Assembly: GCA_035308565.1 (NCBI GenBank)
Contig: DATGGK010000241.1
Span: 1-64,000 of the forward strand
Direction: 5' to 3'
Length of the DNA stretch: 64,000 nucleotides
From: JANXLS01 sp035308565
GTDB taxonomy: Bacteria; Planctomycetota; SZUA-567; H5-PLA8
Shown here in pieces: positions 8,701 to 14,016 of the stretch; the first letter of the stretch is position 1, and each line of letters starts with the position of its first letter. The position numbers and the translations under genes are program-made. Below the pieces are notes generated by a model. That model saw only the letters and a program-made list of their open reading frames with translations, did not search any database and was not told the DNA's origin.

Positions 8701-9947
8701 CGACCGGAAGCAGCGTCAGCATTGGGACGAGCGGCGCAACGACCGGCGCGCTAGTGCTGAACAACAGCGGTAATGCCTTCTCGACTACGGTGCAGCCCTC
8801 GACGGTTGGGGCGGCGCCGATTACGTTCACGCTACCGCCCGATACTGGCGCGCCGAATCAATTCCTGGTTACGAACGGCGCGGGAATACTTAGTTGGATT
8901 ACGTCAAACCCCTCGTCGGTCACCGCGACGGGGACGGCGGGCGGAGACTTGGCGGGGACTTACCCCAACCCGACGATTAACCCTGCTTCTTCCACGGGCA
9001 ATAACATCATTGCCGCAGTGAATTTGGGGACGGCGGGGATCAAGACGAATTCGATAACGGCGCAAACGGGGAGCGATTTGACGATTCAAGGCGCGCAGGC
9101 GGGGACGAGCCTTGTGCTGCGCAATTCCGATGGCAGCATTGCATTGGGAAATACGACGCATAGCAATCAGGGGAATGCGGTGCAGGTCGATGTGGCGAAT
9201 GTGGGAGAAACGGATACGCCAAATCCTGGCGGCGAGATAAATCAGGGCGTCAATGTATTTGGAGAAACCAAAGGCGGTGCAACGCTGGCAATTTCGCTTC
9301 GCGGAAGGCTTGAGGCGAAGAATAGCGTCACATCGATGCGCGGAGTGGGCGGCAATTCGGTGATTAGCGCCGGCGGGTCAGTGTTGTCGAGTGCGACGGG
9401 CGGATATTTTAACGGTGCATTAAAGGGTGGATCGCTGGCGGCAAATGCAATTATAACGGGAGTTTCGGCGGATGCGGAATTTGATAGCGGAACCAGCGCA
9501 TCTTCAAATCAGTTCATTGGCGGCAGGTTCGGCGCAACTACTACGAACGCGTCGCCAGCGATTGGCGCGTTTGCTGCGGCGAGCGGTTCAACGCAAAGCA
9601 ATACCGGCGTGGTGGGGCTTGTCAACGATCCCAGCTTGATAAACATTGCGACGTTTTCGTTCACTTTACCCGCCGGCTTCAGTTCGGGGGTCACGGGATT
9701 TAATCCGAGTACGGCTGCGAACCAGTACGCTGGATATTTCAAGGGGAATGTGAATGTGACTAACCAAGTCAGTGCTGCGACTGTCAAAGTCGGCAGCGCG
9801 ACTGTCTATAGTGGCGCGGGCGACCCAAATAATTCGGTGACGGGAAATCCGGGCGATATGTATTTGAATACGTCTGGCGGTGCTTTGACGACGCTCTACA
9901 TCAAAGAATCCGGTTCTGGCACTAACACCGGATGGGTTGGGAAATAG
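5778..9947 (+). CDS. Very large secreted tail-fibre-like repetitive protein
   Basis: 1389 residues with signal peptide MNTTRILAALAILLISASAMG and mature start AQTVVGTDSAATGNTFVTRD, matching the preceding large protein. The body is built of Gly/Thr/Ala strands with repeated units: LASNV-x-SSLTSVGTL-x-NL (near 6040 and 6670), ATVTTNANLTG (near 6780 and 8500), VKRDASGNFSAG (near 8650) and GGDLAGTYPNPTI (about residue 1055). The last is a motif I associate with phage tail fibres and tail-fibre-like bacterial surface proteins. Two globular-looking modules containing GGYF and AGYFxGxV interrupt the repeats (about 7570-8220 and 9180-9765). The C-terminus (GNPGDMYLNTSGG..LYIKESG) also looks tail-fibre-like. 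No phage genes surround it, so a chromosomal adhesin or surface-fibre role is the better guess. Confidence 0.85.
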   Translation: MNTTRILAALAILLISASAMGAQTVVGTDSAATGNTFVTRDGGGGVAGTIITATTQFSGPATGLTGIPAGQLTGPLPAGTTAAAGTLTGTILASNVVTSSLTSVGTLTNLSVTNPISGSVTGSAASFTGSLAGDVTGTQGATVVSHVSDGALSSNVALLGAANVFTGATNSFNGGVVNIGTAGHPGQLDIYPNVASNGRLQFTVQNGLADTVTQVYLKPQAVSQSYGIPDAGAPADFAMTAGDQTIGGNKTFSNTILGSINGNAATATKLQTARTINGVSFDGTGNITVTAAAGTLTGGTLASNVLASSLTSVGTLANLTVTNPISGSITGNAATVTTNANLTGPVTSTGNTTAIANNALSETMVSGLTTDLSGKQPLNANLTGLSTPALADASTGLVAKTATGGAFTTRTITGTGSQIDVANGDGVGSNPTLSISTSYAGQASIVTLGTITSGIWNAGAVTSSGAITSTGGNVGITSPGTNNGLKVTVTNTTADDTAGTTVKYDLLNNGGTPVFKVTAAGALTASSISTTGGLTVSDLTVNGNTILGTGGGNSITFNAKAASNLDMGTKAITNIGTGASAFTASGGLTLNDVLTATNSVDGDTQFAGHFIGNSSNPGAPANYTSAVVRVENNITGAGNANSQPSAGWFSTTQGSNGVAGGAPVGVYAETNTSTVGTQAIGSFNHGSTHAASSNTAAVGSFSLAQAYVAGTGKIEGAAGWADNVGAGSLNLIGVIGGTNPFGTGLTAPISVGGYFIGQTATTRFGSVGQVGGFIHDAWKDPALTGKSVAVVGMDYNTSGTHLAGYFGGDVTATGTLTAGSFSGAGTNLTGTAAGLSIGGNASTATKLATAHTINTVAFDGTSDIVVTANANTLTGTALPALSGAALTNLTAANISAGTAPISISGTAATVTTNANLTGDVTSVGNATTVVTVGGSTAALVHSAELAANAATSADTASTIVKRDASGNFSAGAVTATGSSVSIGTSGATTGALVLNNSGNAFSTTVQPSTVGAAPITFTLPPDTGAPNQFLVTNGAGILSWITSNPSSVTATGTAGGDLAGTYPNPTINPASSTGNNIIAAVNLGTAGIKTNSITAQTGSDLTIQGAQAGTSLVLRNSDGSIALGNTTHSNQGNAVQVDVANVGETDTPNPGGEINQGVNVFGETKGGATLAISLRGRLEAKNSVTSMRGVGGNSVISAGGSVLSSATGGYFNGALKGGSLAANAIITGVSADAEFDSGTSASSNQFIGGRFGATTTNASPAIGAFAAASGSTQSNTGVVGLVNDPSLINIATFSFTLPAGFSSGVTGFNPSTAANQYAGYFKGNVNVTNQVSAATVKVGSATVYSGAGDPNNSVTGNPGDMYLNTSGGALTTLYIKESGSGTNTGWVGK

Positions 9948-10165
9948 TCGTCGATGCTCGTCGTGCAACTTTTGCAGCCGTGCTCAAAAATCTACTGCTG
10001 AAGTGCGCGCATGGTGCAATTAATACAGCGTTTTCCCGTAAGGGTGTCTGAAAAGCCGCCGCATTAACACTTGGTGCAATTAATTAACGGCGAGTCGAAA
10101 GTTGATGGTCTAAATGCGCGCGTGGTGCAATTAATTTAACGTGCGGGAGCAAGGGCGGATGGAAA

Positions 10166-10187
10166 GCCAGAGGTCAGAGGTCAGTTA
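10166..10187. repeat. Heptameric tandem repeat tract (GTCAGAG type)
   Basis: Three degenerate 7-bp units: GCCAGAG, GTCAGAG, GTCAGTT. It leads into a GCAGGCAGACA hairpin. Confidence 0.6.
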
Positions 10188-10267
10188 GCAGGCAGACAGG
10201 AATGTCTGCCCCGCCAATTACGCGCTTGGTGCAATTAATTTAGAGTATGAGGCGCGGGTTTTGTTTC

Positions 10268-10358
10268 GCCCTTTCAGGGCTTTGGGGCAATCGGGGGAAC
10301 TAAACCCAGGCCTGCGCTGCGCTTTGGCTTGGGCTATCGTAGTTTGCCCCTTTGGGGC
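10268..10358. repeat. Composite hairpin repeat, copy 1
   Basis: Begins with GCCCTTTCAGGGC (10268-10280) and ends with GCCCCTTTGGGGC (10346-10358), with a CCCAGG..CTTGGGCT segment between. The same three-part layout recurs around 10861-10919 and 34731-34830. Confidence 0.6.
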
Positions 10359-10588
10359 ACGTACGGGGGTAGGGTTTATGGGTCGGTTAGCAGGCAGACA
10401 AGAATGCCTGCCCCACCATGAACGCTCTTGGTGCAATTAATATAGAGTATTGGACTTCTGCTATTGCCGCTCCCTTGCGGTCGCGGCTCGCAACACGTGG
10501 TGCAACTTTTGCAACGAAAATGAATGCGAGAGGTTTTCCGCCTGAAGGCGGGACTACGAACGGGCACGCGTTGTGCAATTTTTGCAGA

Positions 10589-10617
10589 GGAGACTGGAGA
10601 CGGGAGACCGGAGCCAA
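10589..10617. repeat. Heptameric tandem repeat tract (GGAGACC type)
   Basis: Four 7-bp units: GGAGACT, GGAGACG, GGAGACC, GGAGCCA, directly after a TGCAATTTTTGCA element. Confidence 0.7.
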
Positions 10618-10641
10618 ACGCGGAAAAAGCCTCATCTCCAA

Positions 10642-10830
10642 CAGGATGTGCAACTTTTGCAACGGGAGATTGCCGCTTTACTGGCGTGCGCGACTCTGAG
10701 ACGGGCTCGGAGAGCCGTCCTACTTTGAGCGCCCACAGGATGTGCAACTTTTGCAACGGGATTTTGCCACCTACTGGCGTGCGCGGCTCTGGAATCGAAC
10801 GGCTCGGAGGGTTCATTAGTTCGCCGCTTT
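10642..10830 (+). repeat. Imperfect ~94-bp tandem duplication
   Basis: Two adjacent units start with CAGGATGTGCAACTTTTGCA (10642 and 10736) and continue through ACGGGA, a TGCC motif and CTGGCGTGCGCG before diverging. Each unit carries one TGCAACTTTTGCA element. Confidence 0.7.
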
Positions 10831-10860
10831 GGGGCTTTCGGTGAATTTCTCAATCGTATA

Positions 10861-10919
10861 CCCAGGGGCTTCGCGGGTTACGCTGCGCCTTGGGCTTTCG
10901 AAGTTCGCGCCGTTGGCGC
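10861..10919. repeat. Composite hairpin repeat, copy 2
   Basis: CCCAGGGGCTTCGCGG..CCTTGGGCT followed by GCGCCGTTGGCGC (10907-10919). It parallels copies at 10268 and 34731 with different arm sequences. Confidence 0.55.
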
Positions 10920-11105
10920 TGAAAAGTAAATTGATAACGTCCGATCGAAAGGCGATTCTCGCGCGAGCACGGTGGGCGCGCGATTGATAGGACTTATAGG
11001 GGCTATGGGACCCATGGGCCAAAGGCAATGCGCGCGTTTGGGGCGACGCCCGCAGCGGGAAGAAAATGGCAAAGTGAAAGGCCTTGGCATTTGCAATTCT
11101 GCCTA

Positions 11106-11134
11106 TTGAAAAACATCTCAAAAAAGAGTAAAGT
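11106..11134 (+). promoter_or_regulatory. Sigma-70-like promoter candidate
   Basis: TTGAAA (11106-11111), a 17-base spacer and TAAAGT (11129-11134) lie in a locally AT-rich stretch upstream of the secreted TPR gene. The match is by eye only. Confidence 0.4.
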
Positions 11135-11173
11135 ATGGTTCGTTGAAATTTTCAATTTGATGGGCGAAACAAT

Positions 11174-11219
11174 GCAGGCGGGATGCCTGCGTCATACTTG
11201 AACGGAGCGGGAGCTCCGT
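11174..11219 (+). repeat. Pair of dispersed hairpins in the 5' leader of the TPR gene
   Basis: GCAGGC (11174-11179) pairs with GCCTGC (11185-11190), and ACGGAGC (11202-11208) pairs with GCTCCGT (11213-11219). Both resemble hairpins found elsewhere in the window (10389, 34850, 38919). They lie between the candidate promoter and the start codon. Confidence 0.55.
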
Positions 11220-11239
11220 TCTACTTTTGGAGAAGACAC

Positions 11240-12019
11240 ATGTCTAGGTACAGTGCGGCGATTATGGTGGCGAGCTTGATGTTTGTGGGCGGGGCTGGCT
11301 TCGCGGCGGAGGGCGACAAGGACAAGGACAAGCCCAAGCCGGCTGAGGCGCCTTTGGACGACGCGGCGGCGAAGAAGGCGTTTGAAGAGGATTACGAGGC
11401 GGGGTCTTCGGCGGCGGCGGACAAGAAGTGGGACGTGGCGGTGAAGAAATTGACCGACGCGCTCAAGGCGCTGGGCGAGCGCGCGCACGTGAACAAGTCC
11501 ACGGCGACGGTGCTGCTGAGCAAGGCTCAGAAGGCGCTGTACAAGGACGACGCGATGAACACCGCCAACGAATTGAAGCGGCTCAAGCAGTGGGCGGAGG
11601 CCGAGGAGGCGTACCGGCTGGTGATCAACGTGACCGGCGAGACGGAGTCGCTGAAGAAGAGCATCGCGGACTGCCGCGTGGCGCTGGAGTTGGAAAGCCC
11701 CGAGCTGAAGAAGGCCAACGAGTTGTACAAGGCCAAGAAATGGCAGGAGTCGATCGACGCGTACAACACTGCGGCGGAGAAGCTGGGGACGCTGCGGCCG
11801 ATCCGCGAGGGGTTGAACGACGCGAAGGTGAACATCGAGGCCGAGGGCTTGATGAAGAAGGCGACGGACGCGCTGATGAAGAAGGATTGGGAAGCGGCGT
11901 TCGACACGTACCAGAAGGTCGCGAAGATGATCGGCGAAAACGACGAAGTGAAGAAGGGCATCGCGGCGGCTCAGGCGGGGTACGCGGAAGAGCATAAGGG
12001 GGAGAAGAAGCAGCCGTAG
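11240..12019 (+). CDS. Secreted TPR-like helical repeat protein
   Basis: The ATG at 11240 after GGAGAAGA gives MSRYSAAIMVASLMFVGGAGFAA, a signal peptide; about 259 residues. A Lys/Pro-rich linker (EGDKDKDKPKPAEAP) is followed by amphipathic helical repeats with TPR character. Examples are AKKAFEEDYEAGSSAAADKKWDVAV, NELKRLKQWAEAEEAYRLV, NELYKAKKWQESIDAYNTA and DALMKKDWEAAFDTYQKVA, each a ~34-residue helix pair with W and A/Y at TPR-like positions. The C-terminus is Lys-rich. It probably acts as a periplasmic scaffold; partners are not evident. A strong terminator follows. Confidence 0.8.
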   Translation: MSRYSAAIMVASLMFVGGAGFAAEGDKDKDKPKPAEAPLDDAAAKKAFEEDYEAGSSAAADKKWDVAVKKLTDALKALGERAHVNKSTATVLLSKAQKALYKDDAMNTANELKRLKQWAEAEEAYRLVINVTGETESLKKSIADCRVALELESPELKKANELYKAKKWQESIDAYNTAAEKLGTLRPIREGLNDAKVNIEAEGLMKKATDALMKKDWEAAFDTYQKVAKMIGENDEVKKGIAAAQAGYAEEHKGEKKQP

Positions 12020-12039
12020 GGGCAGGGGTCAGGGGTCAG
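12018..12039. repeat. Heptameric tandem repeat tract (GGTCAGG type)
   Basis: GGGCAGG, GGTCAGG, GGTCAGA directly at the TPR gene stop, the same heptamer as at 5686. Confidence 0.7.
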
Positions 12040-12050
12040 AAACGAAAATG

Positions 12051-12097
12051 CTCCGGCGGGATCGGGTTCTTTGGGACTCGGTTGGCCGGAGTTTTTT
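12051..12097 (+). terminator. Rho-independent terminator
   Basis: CTCCGGC (12051-12057) pairs with GCCGGAG (12085-12091), followed by TTTTTT. It ends transcription of the TPR gene and argues against any start for the next gene before 12097. Confidence 0.7.
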
Positions 12098-12119
12098 ATT
12101 GGGGGAGAACGGCGTAAAG

Positions 12120-12560
12120 ATGAGGCGCTTTCGGTTGCAGTTTCACCTCTCCACGGCGCTGGTGCTGATGATCGCGGCGGGCGTCGTGGTGTGGGGGAAC
12201 ATGCAGGCGGATCGGCGCATCGTGGTCAGCGATTGGAAAGAAATCAACGCGCAGTGGTATTGTCTGTTTCAGAACGCGCGGATCGAACGCGGCTGGCCGT
12301 GGCCGTTCCTGATCTACACGGGCCGGACGTATCCGCGCGTGTACAAGGGGGTTTACGATCCATCGGAAAAGGCTATGGCGTTGGATGACGTCGCCGACAA
12401 GCTCGCGCCGTCGGATTTCAGCGGGAGTTGGAGCGCGAGGGCGCTGGCGGCGAACGCGGGTGTCGCGGCGGGGATTCTGCTGCTGATCGCTGTGGCGTGC
12501 GAAGTGTGGATTACATGGAGGCGCAAAACCGCGGCGCGCACGGAGAGAGACGCGACGTGA
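12120..12560 (+). CDS. Small membrane protein with two TM segments
   Basis: The ATG at 12120 follows GGGGGAGAA; about 146 residues. It begins MRRFRLQFHLSTALVLMIAAGVVVWGNM, a basic start then a hydrophobic segment, a style common in Planctomycetota membrane proteins. A soluble stretch (DRRIVVSDWKEINAQWYC to DKLAPSDFSGSW) precedes a second hydrophobic helix (ALAANAGVAAGILLLIAVACEVWITW) and a basic tail RRKTAARTERD. Function unknown. The stop codon overlaps the GTG start of the sulfotransferase (GTGA), so the two are probably translated together. Confidence 0.7.
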   Translation: MRRFRLQFHLSTALVLMIAAGVVVWGNMQADRRIVVSDWKEINAQWYCLFQNARIERGWPWPFLIYTGRTYPRVYKGVYDPSEKAMALDDVADKLAPSDFSGSWSARALAANAGVAAGILLLIAVACEVWITWRRKTAARTERDAT

Positions 12561-13558
12561 CAACGCCGTCGAGCGATAGCCGCGATTTCGCGGGATGGGT
12601 GCCGTTCGGCGTGCGCTTTGAGGCAGGCGGAGCGCGCGTGGACTGGACTTGGCTTGGCGAGCGGCGCTGCGTGGAGCCGTTCTTCGATCAGACCGTGGCG
12701 GCATTGCGCGCGCAGGAGGACGTGTCGAAGCGCTATCGCGAGTCGGGCGCGGAAGCGCTGGAACAGGTTGGCGAGAGGCTTGCGCCGAGCGGATTTGTTT
12801 ATCATCTGTCGCGGTGCGGATCGACGCTGGTGGCGCAGATACTGGCAGCGCTGGAATCGACCGTTGTGATTTCAGAGCCGAACGTCGTGAACGCGCTGCT
12901 GGAGCGTTCGCGTGCGGGCGCGGAACGTGCGGAAATTGTGGGGCTGCTGCGCGGCGCGATTGGCGCGCTGGGGCAAAAACGGACGGCGCGCGAGCGGCAT
13001 TATTTTTTGAAATTCAGCAGCCGCGCGATTCACGAATTGGCGCTGATTCGCGAGGCGTTTCCGGATGTGCCGTGGGTGTTTTTGTACCGCGATCCGGTGG
13101 AGGTTTTGGCGGCGCACGTGGAACATTCGCGCGGGCGGCTTGCGCCGGGGCTGGCGGAGTCGGGATTGGCCGAGGGCGATGCGGCAGAGTTGCGGCAGAT
13201 GGCGCCGGCGGAATTCTGGGCGCGCGCGCTGAGGAATTGCTGCGCGGCGGCGCTGCGCTTTTGTGGAGATGGGCGTTCGCTGCTCGTGAATTACGAGCAG
13301 CTTCCGGATGTCGTGTGGGGCGGGCTGGCGCAATTTTTCGGCGTGGACTTTTCGGCGGAAGAAATCGAGGCGATGCGGTGCGCGGCGCGGTTCGACGCAA
13401 AGAATCCGGGACGGGTCTTTGAAGGAGACCGCGAACAGCGGCGCGCGGCGGGGGCGGAAGTGAGGGAGATGGCGGAGCGGTGGGTGATGGCGCAGTACCG
13501 ACGATTGGAGGACAAGCGCGGGCGATCCGGTCCAATTCAGGAGCCGGCGAGGATCTGA
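12557..13558 (+). CDS. Sulfotransferase family protein
   Basis: About 333 residues from the GTG at 12557, which overlaps the previous stop and follows GGAGAGA. FVYHLSRCGSTLVAQ (Ser85-Thr90) is the PAPS 5'-phosphosulfate-binding loop. WVFLYRDPVEVLAAHVEHSR, about 90 residues later, is the 3'-phosphate-binding motif with RDP. Members transfer sulfate from PAPS to a hydroxyl or amine of a sugar, lipid or small molecule. The acceptor cannot be read from sequence, and no APS kinase or sulfate-assimilation genes are nearby. The last 22 bases overlap, tail to tail, with the minus-strand gene at 13537. Confidence 0.8.
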   Translation: MTTPSSDSRDFAGWVPFGVRFEAGGARVDWTWLGERRCVEPFFDQTVAALRAQEDVSKRYRESGAEALEQVGERLAPSGFVYHLSRCGSTLVAQILAALESTVVISEPNVVNALLERSRAGAERAEIVGLLRGAIGALGQKRTARERHYFLKFSSRAIHELALIREAFPDVPWVFLYRDPVEVLAAHVEHSRGRLAPGLAESGLAEGDAAELRQMAPAEFWARALRNCCAAALRFCGDGRSLLVNYEQLPDVVWGGLAQFFGVDFSAEEIEAMRCAARFDAKNPGRVFEGDREQRRAAGAEVREMAERWVMAQYRRLEDKRGRSGPIQEPARI

Positions 13559-14016
13559 ATGACCTTGCCGGACGCGGCGTCGATGGTCACACGGGCGTGA
13601 TAATCGGCGCCTAACTCGCCCGGCGGGTGACGCTGGAGGAAGATGACTATGTAATTGCCGCCTTCCACAAGCACTTTGACGGGTGCGTCGGCGGGCAGTT
13701 CGACTTTGCCCTCACATGCTTTGCGAGCCAGAGCGATTGCTTGTTGGGCTTCGATCATTGCGCTGCGCTCCCGTGGAGGCTCGGATGTGCCAGTGCCATT
13801 CGTTACCGGGCGGGTTTGATTCGGCGGTTCGGATCCATCCGCCCGCTTGCTCGTGGGCGCGGAATTCGGAGTTGGCGAGCTTTCTATAGCCGGCGCGGTT
13901 CGCTCAGGCGAAGCCGCCGGTTTAGTTGCGGGCTTTGCTCGAGCAAGCACAAACCAACATGCGGCCAGCAAAATCAATGCAAGGCCAGCCGCGGCAAAAA
14001 CGCCTCGCATGCTCAT
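13537..14016 (-). CDS. Membrane-anchored protein with PepSY-like C-terminal region
   Basis: The start at 14016 overlaps the upstream stop as ATGA, indicating translational coupling; about 159 residues. It has an N-terminal hydrophobic anchor (GVFAAAGLALILLAACWFVLA) and a long Pro/Ser/Thr-rich linker with many AP and EPP pairs. A compact C-terminal region runs from AIALARKACEGKVELPADAPVKV through NYIVIFLQRH to ADYHARVTIDAASGKVIQILAGS. The helix followed by VTIDAASGKVI resembles PepSY-type domains; this assignment is tentative. It is probably exported together with the 865-residue protein. Confidence 0.65.
   Translation of the reverse strand: MSMRGVFAAAGLALILLAACWFVLARAKPATKPAASPERTAPAIESSPTPNSAPTSKRADGSEPPNQTRPVTNGTGTSEPPRERSAMIEAQQAIALARKACEGKVELPADAPVKVLVEGGNYIVIFLQRHPPGELGADYHARVTIDAASGKVIQILAGS

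Larger units (their letters stand above)
9964..10755 (+). repeat. Array of ten GTGCAA-headed short repeats in two flavours
   Basis: All copies point the same way. Flavour A is TGCAA-N3-TTGCA, a perfect 5-bp inverted repeat: 9964-9976, 10501-10513, 10574-10586, 10649-10661, 10743-10755. Flavour B is TGGTGCAATTAAT: 10012, 10072, 10123, 10227, 10429. Spacing ranges from about 48 to 202 bases. B copies are often preceded by GCGC and followed by TTAAC or TAGAG. The function is unknown; a protein-binding site or small hairpin is possible. Confidence 0.8.
9948..11105. other. Gene-free repeat-rich region
   Basis: I see no credible gene in this 1.2-kb stretch; reading frames on both strands are interrupted or made of translated repeats. 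It holds the GTGCAA-headed motif array, two heptamer tracts, two related GCAGGCAGACA..TGCCTGCC hairpins (about 10186-10212 and 10389-10416), a ~94-bp tandem duplication (10642-10830), a GACGGGCTC..GAGCCGTC hairpin (10700-10719) and two copies of a composite hairpin repeat. A GGACTTATAGG-type short repeat near 10988 also occurs at about 52816-52841. Confidence 0.7.

Noticed and set aside
2..9947. Prophage tail module
   Set aside because: Fibre-like proteins have signal peptides, and no capsid, baseplate, holin, lysin or integrase gene is nearby.
9964..10755. CRISPR array
   Set aside because: Repeat cores are only about 13 bases, spacing is irregular, and no cas gene is present.
10376..10816. 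146-codon minus-strand frame in the repeat region
   Set aside because: Its product is translated repeats (repeated LQKLH/KVAHPVG words from TGCAAAAGTTGCA), not a gene.
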